Of a DNA stretch of 64,000 nt, positions 33,191-41,683 are shown piece by piece; positions within the stretch are counted from its first letter, which is position 1; every line of letters starts with the position of its first letter. Below the pieces are notes generated by a model that saw only the letters and a program-made list of their open reading frames with translations, did no database searches and had not been told where the DNA came from. Both the position numbers and the translations under genes were made by a program. The stretch covers positions 124,001-188,000 of the forward strand of contig NZ_AUKI01000016.1 in assembly GCF_000424665.1 (NCBI RefSeq). The letters run 5' to 3'. Origin of the DNA: Salinimicrobium terrae DSM 17865 (GTDB lineage: Bacteria > Bacteroidota > Bacteroidia > Flavobacteriales > Flavobacteriaceae).

Positions 33191-33859
33191 TTATTCACCC
33201 TGGAACTTGGTAACCAGCTTATATAAAATATAATAGGGCCCAATTTCAAGAGCGCAAAGATACAAAATAAAATAAAACCAATTGCTCGAAATGTACTGCC
33301 GGTTTTTAATAATGACGCTTAGTAAAGTGACTAAATTTATGAGTAAGATGAGGCCTAAAAGAATGTAAAGCACCAGCCGGGTTGGTTCCCAGGTATATAC
33401 AAAGAACACGCTTACCGGGAGCAGTATTAAAGCCATAAAATTCCGGTAACTCAATTTATAGAACAGATAATAATCCATTTTGTTATTTACGGAGATTACA
33501 TCTGCCAGGATCTTTTCGAGGGAAAATTTCAAAAGAACAAAAGTTGTATATGCAGTAATGATTCTCAGAAAGATTACCATTGGCCGGTCGGGGTAAGTTT
33601 CTGTAAAAGTGAGATAAAAAATAAAGATAAAAAGCCCTGCAGAAAAAACATTTACAGCAAACAGCAAGAGGTTAAAGGGATGAAAAAGGTTAGGATCTTT
33701 TCCCTTTAAGAGAAGATATTTGTCTGTAGCGAACAGCATACTGAAGTGGGCAAACCGTTGAGAGAAGGTATATTTCGCAATAACCAGCAGTCCAAAAACC
33801 AATACCAGTACCAGGGTAATCCAGTCTTGTGAAACCGCATGTCTTTCTATAGCTTCCAA
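33191..33859 (-). CDS. DUF4271 membrane protein
   Basis: A 222-residue integral membrane protein with about six hydrophobic segments ('ITLVLVLVFGLLVIAKY', 'LLLFAVNVFSAGLFIFIFYL', 'FMALILLPVSVFFVYTW', 'LVLYILLGLILLINLVTLLS'). It ends with 'YFILYLCALEIGPYYILYKL', typical of DUF4271. No function is known. The start codon appears to be TTG; MEAIERHAVSQDWIT fits the family N-terminus. First gene of the hemD operon. Confidence 0.88.
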   Translation of the reverse strand: MEAIERHAVSQDWITLVLVLVFGLLVIAKYTFSQRFAHFSMLFATDKYLLLKGKDPNLFHPFNLLLFAVNVFSAGLFIFIFYLTFTETYPDRPMVIFLRIITAYTTFVLLKFSLEKILADVISVNNKMDYYLFYKLSYRNFMALILLPVSVFFVYTWEPTRLVLYILLGLILLINLVTLLSVIIKNRQYISSNWFYFILYLCALEIGPYYILYKLVTKFQGE

Positions 33860-33937
33860 TAAAAACAGTTTTCTACAAAGGTAGGATTTATACGATTAAA
33901 AGAAGTTTGAAACTTCATCCTAAACTTTAAAAATAGT

Positions 33938-33945
33938 TACATTTG
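33938..33945 (+). promoter_or_regulatory. -7 box for the glycosyltransferase-dihydroorotase operon
   Basis: TACATTTG matches TAnnTTTG, 14 bp before the ATG at 33960. Confidence 0.45.
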
Positions 33946-33959
33946 TCCAAAAGAATTTT

Positions 33960-34691
33960 ATGCCAGATGGGATTGTTATTATACCCACCTACAACGAAAA
34001 AGAGAATATTGAAAAGATCATTAAAAATGTCTTTTCTCTTCAGCGCAATTTTCATGTTTTGGTGGTGGACGATAATTCTCCCGATGGAACCGCAGGGATT
34101 GTAAAATCCCTTCAGCCGGCCTATAAAGATCAATTATTTTTAATTGAAAGAAAGGGAAAGTCTGGTTTGGGCACTGCTTACATTAAAGGTTTTGAATGGG
34201 TTCTGTTAAGGGATTATAAATACGTTTTTCAAATGGATGCCGATTTTTCCCACAACCCCAATGATTTGATACGGTTGTATAACGCCTGTAGGCGGCGAGG
34301 AGCCCATGTTGCTGTAGGATCCCGTTATAAAACCGGAGTGAATGTGGTGAATTGGCCAATGAGCAGGGTATTGCTTTCCTGGCTAGCGTCTAAGTACGTA
34401 CGTTTTATTACGGCCATGCCCGTGGCAGATACCACGGCAGGTTATGTATGTTATAAAAGAGAAGTACTCGAGAGGATACATCTCGACAAAATACAGTTTG
34501 TAGGATATGCATTTCAAATCGAGATGAAATTCAAGGCTTATCTGGCCGAATTTAGGATCGTTGAAGTTCCGGTAATATTTACCGACAGGACTCGCGGAAC
34601 TTCAAAAATGAGTGGATCAATTATTTGGGAAGCTGTGTTTGGAGTTATAAAAATGAAAGTAAAAAGTCTGTTTAACAAGATGACGATATAA
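33960..34691 (+). CDS. Polyprenol-phosphate sugar synthase (DPM1-like GT2)
   Basis: A 243-residue family-2 glycosyltransferase that should move a sugar from GDP- or UDP-sugar to a polyprenyl phosphate at the inner face of the membrane. 'IIPTYNEKENIEKII' and 'VVDDNSPDGTA' form the nucleotide site. 'FQMDADFSHNP' holds the DxD metal motif, and 'VADTTAGYVCYKREVLE' and 'VPVIFTDRTRGTSKMS' are typical of the DPM1 branch. No C-terminal membrane domain, so it belongs to the soluble DPM1 type. Its stop overlaps the dihydroorotase ATG. Confidence 0.9.
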   Translation: MPDGIVIIPTYNEKENIEKIIKNVFSLQRNFHVLVVDDNSPDGTAGIVKSLQPAYKDQLFLIERKGKSGLGTAYIKGFEWVLLRDYKYVFQMDADFSHNPNDLIRLYNACRRRGAHVAVGSRYKTGVNVVNWPMSRVLLSWLASKYVRFITAMPVADTTAGYVCYKREVLERIHLDKIQFVGYAFQIEMKFKAYLAEFRIVEVPVIFTDRTRGTSKMSGSIIWEAVFGVIKMKVKSLFNKMTI

Positions 34692-36031
34692 TGAAGAAGG
34701 TATTAATTAAGAATGCAAAAATTGTCAATGAAGGTTCTATCGTTGAAGGGGATGTGTTTATTGAAGATGGAGTTATTACAGAGATTGCATCAAGTATAAG
34801 CGCTAAATCTGCAAATTTGAATATCATAGATGCCGAAGGGAATTATCTTCTTCCTGGATTAATTGATGATCAGGTGCATTTTAGAGAGCCTGGTCTAACC
34901 CACAAGGAGACGATTGAAACCGGTTCTAAAGCAGCGGTGGCAGGAGGAATTACCTCCTTTTTTGAGATGCCCAATACTCAACCCCAAACCACTACAATTG
35001 AACTGCTTGAAGAAAAATATAAAATAGCAGAAAGTTCCTCTTATGCCAACTATGGATTTATGTTCGGTGGAACTAATGATAACCTGGAGGAGATAAAAAA
35101 GATTGACCCTAAAAAAGTTCCTGCTTTAAAACTTTTTCTCGGCTCGTCAACCGGGAATATGCTCGTAGATGACGAAAAAGTGTTGGAAAAGATCTTCAAG
35201 GAATCTCCTGTATTGATTGCCGCTCATTGTGAGGATGAGAAAACAATCCAAAACAATTTACAGGAGTGTATTGAGAGATATGGAGAGGATATTCCTATTG
35301 AGCTGCACCCTAAAATCCGCAGTGAAGAAGCATGTTTTATATCTTCATCAAAGGCCGTGGCCCTGGCTAAAAAAACCGGGGCTAGATTACACGTGTTCCA
35401 CTTATCTACTGCAAAAGAGCTTAAACTATTTGACAGTAAAAAACCACTGAAGGACAAAATGATCACTGCCGAAGTTTGCGTGCATCACCTTTGGTTTAAT
35501 GATAGTGATTATCAAAATAAAGGAACCTTTATAAAATGGAATCCTGCTGTTAAGACCGCAAAAGATCAGGAGGCTTTATTGAAAGGGTTAATAGAAGACA
35601 AAATTGACGTGATTGCGACAGATCATGCCCCACATACCCGCGAGGAAAAGAAAAACGTATATACAAAAGCCCCAAGTGGGGGACCGTTGGTACAACATGC
35701 ATTACCTGCCATGTTACAAATGCATCACCAGGGCAAAATTTCTCTTGAGAAAATAGTTGAGAAAATGTGCCACAATCCTGCCATTCTTTTTAATATTGAG
35801 AAAAGAGGATTTATTAGAGAAGGATATAAGGCAGATCTTGTATTGGTAGATCTTAATGCACCCTGGGCAGTGCAGCCGGGGAATACCATTTATAAATGTG
35901 GCTGGTCTCCGTTTGAAGGTACTACCTTTAAATCACGGGTAACTCACACCTTTGTCAATGGGAATCTTGTCTATAAAAATTTCAATTTTACTCCTTTTGT
36001 AAAAGCAGAGAGATTAAAATTTGATCGCTAG
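34691..36031 (+). CDS. pyrC: Dihydroorotase (class I), first HxH His replaced by Gln
   Basis: An amidohydrolase of the pyrimidine pathway converting carbamoyl-aspartate to dihydroorotate; 446 residues. 'LLPGLIDDQVHFREPGLTHK' has Gln61-Val-His63 where most class I enzymes have His-x-His. The other metal ligands are in place: Lys in 'ALKLFLGSSTG', 'AAHCED', 'HVFHLST', and Asp in 'IATDHAPHTREEK' (about 309). The Q-V-H form is, as far as I recall, usual in Bacteroidota enzymes, so activity is likely retained. An allantoinase-type role is the main alternative. Confidence 0.9.
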   Translation: MKKVLIKNAKIVNEGSIVEGDVFIEDGVITEIASSISAKSANLNIIDAEGNYLLPGLIDDQVHFREPGLTHKETIETGSKAAVAGGITSFFEMPNTQPQTTTIELLEEKYKIAESSSYANYGFMFGGTNDNLEEIKKIDPKKVPALKLFLGSSTGNMLVDDEKVLEKIFKESPVLIAAHCEDEKTIQNNLQECIERYGEDIPIELHPKIRSEEACFISSSKAVALAKKTGARLHVFHLSTAKELKLFDSKKPLKDKMITAEVCVHHLWFNDSDYQNKGTFIKWNPAVKTAKDQEALLKGLIEDKIDVIATDHAPHTREEKKNVYTKAPSGGPLVQHALPAMLQMHHQGKISLEKIVEKMCHNPAILFNIEKRGFIREGYKADLVLVDLNAPWAVQPGNTIYKCGWSPFEGTTFKSRVTHTFVNGNLVYKNFNFTPFVKAERLKFDR

Positions 36032-36032
36032 A

Positions 36033-36521
36033 ATGAAGAAATTATGGGGAGTTTTGGCTGCTTTAATAGTTCTGGTTTCTTGCCAGGATATAAACCGCAC
36101 CCCAAAACCAGATAATCTCATTCCCGAAGAAAAGATGGTAGAGGTGCTTACCGAGCTTTCTCTGCTTCACGGGGCAAGGAGTTATAATATGAGATTAAGG
36201 GAAGAGAAGGGGATAAATGCTTATTCCTACCTCACAGAAAAATTTAAGATTGACAGCATACAGATCGTCCGGAGTAATGAATATTATGCCCAAAATTATA
36301 AACAGTACAAAAGAATATATGAAAAGGTAAAGGAGAGACTGGAGTTATTGATGGCCGAATTCGATTCAATCCGGGAAATAGAAGAAAAGAAAAGAGATTC
36401 TTTGAGAAATATCAAAAAGGATTCAATCATTCCCCGTGATTTTAAAAACGACTCTCTCCTGCCCCAGCCAACTGGTCGGGAACGTCCCTTGCCTGTATCA
36501 AGAAGTAGAATGCAACAGTAG
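36033..36521 (+). CDS. DUF4296 lipoprotein
   Basis: A 162-residue predicted lipoprotein: 'MKKLWGVLAALIVLVSCQD' gives the lipobox Cys17. The mature part is helical and highly charged ('EEKMVEVLTELSLLHGARSY', then a coiled-coil-like 'QYKRIYEKVKERLELLMAEF') and matches DUF4296. It ends in a Pro/Arg-rich tail. The start at 36033 is chosen over a TTG 12 bases earlier because it gives the signal peptide directly. Cotranscribed with the dihydroorotase gene. Function unknown. Confidence 0.83.
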   Translation: MKKLWGVLAALIVLVSCQDINRTPKPDNLIPEEKMVEVLTELSLLHGARSYNMRLREEKGINAYSYLTEKFKIDSIQIVRSNEYYAQNYKQYKRIYEKVKERLELLMAEFDSIREIEEKKRDSLRNIKKDSIIPRDFKNDSLLPQPTGRERPLPVSRSRMQQ

Positions 36522-36524
36522 ACC

Positions 36525-37544
36525 TTACTTCTGAACATCTTTCCGGAAGCATGCAGCAGTTTTTTCAATAACTTTCAAAATGGGTTCAAATTCAAAGCCA
36601 GTTTGTTCCTTTATTTTTGCTGAAGAATAAAAAGTACTGTCAAAAAGGCTTTTTAGGGACCTCATCTCCAGTTGTTTTTCTTTACTGGAAAACAACCCTG
36701 AAAATTCCTGCCAAAGCCATCCTGTGAATACCATCCATTTCTTTAGTTTTTTCGAGGGTAAGGGTTTATCCAGGATTCTGGCTGTCATATAGAAAACCTC
36801 TTTAAAGGGTAAATTTTCTGAAACTACAATAAATTCTTCATTTTTGACAGGGGAGCTCATTAGCTCCTGCATTGCTTTGACTACATCCCAAACCCCTACA
36901 AATCCCGTAGTTTTCGGAATGTAATAATCGAGACCCTGTTCAATTTTTTTAAAGATCTTACCACTTCCACTGTCCCAGAATCCCGGTCCAATAATCACTC
37001 CGGGATTGACTATCACTACTGGCACACCTTCCTGACTTGCCCGCCACACTTCCATTTCTGCACCATATTTTGTGATCGCATACATGCTGTGGTTGAGCTC
37101 CTTGTTCCAGAAGGATAATTCTTTTATTTCCTTTTGTCCCGGCTTTTTGTCTAAAGAGGCAATGGAACTTACAAAACATAATTTCTCCACCTTATTTTTG
37201 ATGCAGAAGTTGACAATATTAGCCGAACCTTCAATATTTACCTTCCTTAATTCGGCATCTTTAGAGGTGTCAAAAGTGACCAATGCGGCGCAGTGATATA
37301 CCCGGTCAACATTTTTGAAAATGTTTTTTAAAGAAGGAACATCTGTAATGTCTGCTATTTGCCACTCAATAGAGGAAAAAAGACGGTTAGCCTCAGCTTC
37401 AGAATTTGTATATAAAAAGACATTTTTGACATTTTGTAAACTTTCTACTGTACGGTAGATCGCGCGAACATGTTTTCCTGTCTTTACAAGATCAAGCAGT
37501 AAATGTGAACCTACTAAGCCTGTGCCTCCGGTAACTAAAATCAT
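36525..37544 (-). CDS. NAD-dependent epimerase/dehydratase-like SDR
   Basis: A 339-residue extended short-chain dehydrogenase. 'ILVTGGTGLVGSHLLLDL' is the NAD(P)-binding TGxxGxxG. 'VYHCAALVTFD', 'LCFVSSIASL' (catalytic Ser) and 'YAITKYGAE' (YxxxK) complete the active site. 'VVIVNPGVIIGPG' fits the dihydroflavonol-reductase-like group. The C-terminal part has no membrane helix. Substrate not deducible; its neighbours are unrelated. Confidence 0.9.
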   Translation of the reverse strand: MILVTGGTGLVGSHLLLDLVKTGKHVRAIYRTVESLQNVKNVFLYTNSEAEANRLFSSIEWQIADITDVPSLKNIFKNVDRVYHCAALVTFDTSKDAELRKVNIEGSANIVNFCIKNKVEKLCFVSSIASLDKKPGQKEIKELSFWNKELNHSMYAITKYGAEMEVWRASQEGVPVVIVNPGVIIGPGFWDSGSGKIFKKIEQGLDYYIPKTTGFVGVWDVVKAMQELMSSPVKNEEFIVVSENLPFKEVFYMTARILDKPLPSKKLKKWMVFTGWLWQEFSGLFSSKEKQLEMRSLKSLFDSTFYSSAKIKEQTGFEFEPILKVIEKTAACFRKDVQK

Positions 37545-37626
37545 GAGGTAAATATAGCTAAAACCACTTAGGAAAAATGAAGCTTTATGGTATCTTTACG
37601 GCTGTTTTTACTTCAAAAGAAAGATT

Positions 37627-38922
37627 ATGAATAAGAATTTTGTAGACGAATTGCGCTGGAGAGGAATGATTCACGATGTAATGCCGGGCACCAAAGAACA
37701 TCTTATGGATGGTCTTAGGTCTGCCTACGTAGGAATTGATCCTACTGCCGATTCTTTACACATAGGACACTTAGTTGGTGTGATGATGCTCAAACATTTT
37801 CAACAGGCTGGACATCGCCCGGTGGCTTTGGTGGGTGGCGCTACAGGAATGATAGGTGATCCTTCAGGCAAATCCAATGAACGTAATCTTCTTACCGAAG
37901 CTACTCTTCTACAAAACCAGAATGCCCTTAAAAATCAGCTGTCAAAATTTCTTGATTTTGAAAGTGATGCAGACAATGCAGCGGTGATGGTGAATAATTA
38001 TGATTGGATGAAAGATTTTAGTTTTCTTGATTTCATCAGGGATGTGGGAAAACATATTACTGTCAATTACATGATGTCCAAGGACAGCGTGAAAAAACGT
38101 TTGTCTTCAGATTCTTCAGAAGGAATGTCATTTACCGAGTTTACCTACCAGTTGGTTCAAGGTTATGATTTCCTGCATCTATACAGAGAGCTGGATTGCA
38201 CGCTGCAAATGGGTGGTAGTGACCAGTGGGGGAATATTACCACAGGAACCGAACTCATTCGTAGAATAGGTGACGGAAAAGGGTACGCTTTGACCTGCCC
38301 GTTGATCACTAAAGCCGACGGCACTAAATTCGGTAAAACCGAAGCCGGAAATATTTGGCTCGACCCTTCACGTACTTCACCCTACAGGTTTTACCAGTAC
38401 TGGCTCAATACCAGCGATGAAGACGCGGAAAGATTTATAAAAATATTTACTTTTCTTTCAAAAGAGGAAATTGAGCAACTCGTTGTTAAACACAAAGAAG
38501 CACCGCACCTAAGGGAGTTGCAGCGAAGACTGGCCGAAGAGATTACGGTGATGGTACATTCGTACGAAGAGTATGAGAATGCCGTAAAAGCTTCTGAAGT
38601 TCTCTTTGGCAAAAGTACAGCCCAGGATCTTAAAAAACTGAATGAAGCTACTTTCCTGGATGTTTTTGAAGGTGTGCCTCAGGCAAAGGTTGATCGTGAA
38701 GACGTGGAGGCAGGATTGGATATGATCGCAGCACTTTCAGCAAAAACAGAATTCCTTAACTCAAATGGAGAGGCCCGGAGAGCTTTAAAAGAAAATTCAA
38801 TTTCGGTGAATAAAGAAAAAGTATCGGAAGATTACGTCATCACGACAGATGATCTTTTGAATAACAAATATGTGATTATCAACAAAGGGAAAAGAAACAC
38901 TTATATAATAAGGGTGGAATAA
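37627..38922 (+). CDS. tyrS: Tyrosine--tRNA ligase
   Basis: Class I synthetase charging tRNA-Tyr; 431 residues. '[20 protein letters not shown]' has the HIGH motif (45-48), '[13 protein letters not shown]' is the KMSKS equivalent (234-238), and '[20 protein letters not shown]' recognises Tyr. A C-terminal S4-like RNA-binding domain begins near 360 ('[18 protein letters not shown]'). Monocistronic. Confidence 0.98.
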   Translation: MNKNFVDELRWRGMIHDVMPGTKEHLMDGLRSAYVGIDPTADSLHIGHLVGVMMLKHFQQAGHRPVALVGGATGMIGDPSGKSNERNLLTEATLLQNQNALKNQLSKFLDFESDADNAAVMVNNYDWMKDFSFLDFIRDVGKHITVNYMMSKDSVKKRLSSDSSEGMSFTEFTYQLVQGYDFLHLYRELDCTLQMGGSDQWGNITTGTELIRRIGDGKGYALTCPLITKADGTKFGKTEAGNIWLDPSRTSPYRFYQYWLNTSDEDAERFIKIFTFLSKEEIEQLVVKHKEAPHLRELQRRLAEEITVMVHSYEEYENAVKASEVLFGKSTAQDLKKLNEATFLDVFEGVPQAKVDREDVEAGLDMIAALSAKTEFLNSNGEARRALKENSISVNKEKVSEDYVITTDDLLNNKYVIINKGKRNTYIIRVE

Positions 38923-38930
38923 ATAAGAAA

Positions 38931-38956
38931 CCCCCTTACCGTTGAGGCGAAGGGGG
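38931..38956. repeat. GC-rich hairpin after tyrS
   Basis: CCCCCTT and AAGGGGG form a 7-bp stem around a 12-base loop. The minus strand has T-rich sequence after it; the plus strand does not, so it is a doubtful terminator for tyrS. A short AT-rich stretch with ATGAAAACATAA (three codons) follows and looks like a leader remnant. Confidence 0.4.
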
Positions 38957-39052
38957 CTCCTAACTAACCAACCAATTATGAAAACATAATCTAACCGTTA
39001 AGTAAGTCGGCAGAAATTCAGTTCCTTACAGCGGGAATGTCTTTTTTTTTTG

Positions 39053-40033
39053 TTAAAAAACCATTAGGTTACATCCTCTAATGTCACTGTGGTCGAAACG
39101 GCCTAGTATTTCAGTCTTTCCATTGTCGAAATTCTTTCCCAGATCCTGTGTTGCGATAAAGGAACAGGAGTTGATATTTGCCAGATCAATGACGTTTATT
39201 CCACCGGATTTTTTCTTGGGTAAAAGGGTCAAGGCATCTTCGGGATCACGAATGAGGATTTGCATCCAGGGAGGGCATTCAAAAATGCCATTTTTGAGAG
39301 CATATGCCTGGGAAAGGAGTTCGGTCATTCCATACTCACTGTGAATCTGTTCCACACCAAGTCCCTGCTTCAAGGTCTCATGCAACTCTGCCCGAATCAT
39401 TTCTTTTCTGCGACCTTTCATGCCCCCGGTTTCCATTATAACGGTATGCTTCAGGTCCAGGTTGAATTTTTCGGCCAAATCGAGTAAAGCAAAAGAAACC
39501 CCAATGAGCAAAGTTTTTTGTTTCTTTTGCTCCAGAGCCTTCAGGTTTTCGACGAGGGTATCTAAGTTGTGGAGGTAAAAACCACTTGCCGGATTTTTGC
39601 TCTTCGCAATAAGATCCTGCACCATGTAGATTAGTGATGAACCTTCCCGTTCAAGATAGGACGGAAGAAGTGCGAGCACAGCATAATTTTCCACATTGCC
39701 GTAGAAATGTGTGAAACCCCTGCGGAAACTTTCCTCATATAATGAGAGATCAGTTACGTAATGTTTGCTGGTTTGTTGTCCCGTCGTACCACTGCTGCTG
39801 AAGATGATCTCTTCCCGGTTACCAGAAGAAATGATCTTGTGAGATTTAAAAAATTCAATTGGTAAAAAAGGAATTTTTTTTAAGCTGTTAACATTTTCAG
39901 GGTTTCGGCCTAGTAAATCGGAAAAGCTTCGGTAGACTTCATTTTTCAAATATTGATATTGGAATACCTGCAGTGACTTTTCTTCAAATTCCGCGGCAGT
40001 AGTAATGGAAAAAATGTCTTGAGGCTTCTTCAT
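39053..40033 (-). CDS. LuxE/acyl-protein synthetase-like ANL-family protein
   Basis: A 326-residue adenylate-forming enzyme resembling the acyl-protein synthetase LuxE. 'IFSSSGTTGQQTSKHYV' (about 78-94) is the AMP/phosphate loop. 'VIMETGGMKGRRKEMIR' and 'IHSEYGMTELLSQAYA' are the A5-type motifs, and 'ILGRFDHSDIRGCNLMVF' the C-terminal Asp/Arg site. It probably activates a carboxylic acid as the adenylate for transfer to a thiol; no lux genes are nearby. An exact copy of the dispersed palindrome lies in its coding region at 39281-39295. Confidence 0.83.
   Translation of the reverse strand: MKKPQDIFSITTAAEFEEKSLQVFQYQYLKNEVYRSFSDLLGRNPENVNSLKKIPFLPIEFFKSHKIISSGNREEIIFSSSGTTGQQTSKHYVTDLSLYEESFRRGFTHFYGNVENYAVLALLPSYLEREGSSLIYMVQDLIAKSKNPASGFYLHNLDTLVENLKALEQKKQKTLLIGVSFALLDLAEKFNLDLKHTVIMETGGMKGRRKEMIRAELHETLKQGLGVEQIHSEYGMTELLSQAYALKNGIFECPPWMQILIRDPEDALTLLPKKKSGGINVIDLANINSCSFIATQDLGKNFDNGKTEILGRFDHSDIRGCNLMVF
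39281..39295. repeat. Dispersed palindrome AAAAATG-N-CATTTTT, exact copy in a coding region
   Basis: Exact 7+1+7 palindrome with centre C, within a longer TTCAAAAATGCCATTTTTGA, inside the LuxE-like gene. Confidence 0.7.
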
Positions 40034-40073
40034 GCTGAAGCCGCAAAGTTAAAGAATAATTTAATGGATATTT

Positions 40074-40412
40074 TTATCGTACTACCAACTTACGGGTGGC
40101 AGAGCTCTTGCCTTCCTGGATCTTCATTATGTAGACCCCGGGTTCAAGATTGGAAATATTTAGTTCATTTCCTGTTAACTGGGAAGAAAGGACATTGTTG
40201 CCCAAAACATTATAAATCTCAACTCTTTTAGCTTTTCCTGCTTTAGTATTAATATACACCTTCTGGCCGGTAGCAGGGTTAGGAAAAATTGAAAGACCAT
40301 CAATGGGAACTTCTTTTGCAGGAGGTTCGGGTGGTGATACCTGTGCAGAGGCCGGGTTCGCAAAGAGCAAAAAACCAATGATCATAAGAGGGTACAAGTA
40401 GAGTTGTTTCAT
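40074..40412 (-). CDS. Mini protein with only a signal peptide and a T9SS sorting domain
   Basis: A 112-residue protein. The signal peptide 'MKQLYLYPLMIIGFLLFANP' ends at 'ASAQ'. A 14-residue Pro-rich spacer leads to a type A type IX secretion C-terminal domain ('LSIFPNPATGQKVYIN', 'VEIYNVLGNNVLSSQL', 'LEPGVYIMKIQEGKSSATRK'). There is no room for a passenger domain. It could be a surface-attached decoy or adaptor, a remnant of a larger secreted protein, or a regulator of the secretion system. The ATG at 40412 is used; a TTG lies six bases upstream. Confidence 0.82.
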   Translation of the reverse strand: MKQLYLYPLMIIGFLLFANPASAQVSPPEPPAKEVPIDGLSIFPNPATGQKVYINTKAGKAKRVEIYNVLGNNVLSSQLTGNELNISNLEPGVYIMKIQEGKSSATRKLVVR

Positions 40413-40506
40413 TTTCAATACGGTATCATTTCAAAATTACAATAAAAAATTCAAAAACCGCACCAAATTTTTCTTGGCGAACTGTTAAATGTATAATTGT
40501 GTGCAA

Positions 40507-40540
40507 TAAAACAGAAAAGGCTACCGTTGGGCAGCCTTCT
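40507..40540 (-). terminator. Terminator of the TonB receptor-lipoprotein operon
   Basis: AAGGCTACC pairs with GGCAGCCTT (one A-C mismatch) around GTTG. On the minus strand it is followed by TTTTCTGTTTT. Confidence 0.65.
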
Positions 40541-40585
40541 CTTCGAAAATCAACTTAGTAATTAGACCCCCTACAATCTAATTTT

Positions 40586-41635
40586 TTAGTCAACCCAATT
40601 AAATAATTCTACATCAACAGTTGGTGCGGCATCGTAAGCAGCATCAACATCTGCATCTTCTCCTTCGATCTTAATTCCGGATAGATCTGTTCTTCCCTCC
40701 TCTGTGATATCAATATTAGTTTCATATCCGGATAATGAAAGACCTGTTATGGTTGCTCCCGAAAGTTTTTTGAATTGCAGCGCAGTTCCACCGGTAGTAG
40801 AAACAGCGGTAAAATTGGTAATGGTAGGATTTCCGTTTTCTCCATCAGCTTCAATAGCGGTAGAGAAATTCTCAATAGTGTGATATATATAAACATTTTC
40901 TACGGCACCATCCCATCCTTCGGTCCAGTCTACAGCGTCATCTTCGTTATTTTCAAGATAAAGATTAGTGGCAGATACAGAACCTCCGTAGAACTCTACT
41001 CCGTCATCGGCTCCGTTCATGATAGCAATATTCTCAATTGTAGTTCCGGAACCAACAGCATAAAGAGAAAGTCCATTATATTGTGATTCTGCATCGATTT
41101 GTGCACCGGCATCAGAAAGGATAAGATATTTAATTGAACCCGAATTGTCTGCAGGATTTGAGCCACCGTAAACAAGGTTTGCGACTTCGGCAGTTACATC
41201 TATTCCAGCTGTAGTTTCGCCATTACCGGCAATAAGGAGACCTCCCCAACTTCCAGCCTCACCCGAGGAAGAAGACATTACAACAGGATTAGAAGCTGTC
41301 CCCAGAATATTTATTTTACCTCCTTTTTGCACGGCGATATATACCCCGGTTGCAGGATTGTCGTCATTAACATCTGTATCGGCAATAAATTGTGTTCCGG
41401 CAGGAATTGTAAGAGTAGCACCAGATAGTACAGAAAGTTCTCCAGTAAGATGATAAGTTTCAGAAGCGTCCAAAGTCAAATCTTCGCTTACTTCTCCCTG
41501 GAAATCATCTGGATCCAATCCTTCTTGTACCGGGGGAATCGGTTCAATATTGTCATCATCACTGCTACAGCCTGTGGATACGATTCCCAAAAAGGCAAAA
41601 AGCATTAGGTAAATTGTTTTAGTTACGTTTTTCAT
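40586..41635 (-). CDS. Surface lipoprotein with right-handed beta-helix
   Basis: A 349-residue lipoprotein (lipobox Cys23 in 'LGIVSTGCSSDDDN'; the acidic residues after Cys resemble the surface-export signal of Bacteroidota). Residues about 60-340 show the repeated strand-turn pattern of a parallel beta-helix ('SVLSGATLTIPAGTQFIAD', 'GGKINILGTASNPVVMSS', 'TTIENIAIMNGADDGVEFYG', 'GNPTITNFTAVSTTGGTALQ'). The sequence is Asp/Glu-rich. It follows the TonB receptor gene by 48 bp, so it is probably its partner at the cell surface, in the place a SusD would take. Ligand unknown. Confidence 0.8.
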   Translation of the reverse strand: MKNVTKTIYLMLFAFLGIVSTGCSSDDDNIEPIPPVQEGLDPDDFQGEVSEDLTLDASETYHLTGELSVLSGATLTIPAGTQFIADTDVNDDNPATGVYIAVQKGGKINILGTASNPVVMSSSSGEAGSWGGLLIAGNGETTAGIDVTAEVANLVYGGSNPADNSGSIKYLILSDAGAQIDAESQYNGLSLYAVGSGTTIENIAIMNGADDGVEFYGGSVSATNLYLENNEDDAVDWTEGWDGAVENVYIYHTIENFSTAIEADGENGNPTITNFTAVSTTGGTALQFKKLSGATITGLSLSGYETNIDITEEGRTDLSGIKIEGEDADVDAAYDAAPTVDVELFNWVD

Positions 41636-41683
41636 AATTTAAAATTTAAAGTTTAATGATTAAAATTTGTTGTTGTTATATGG

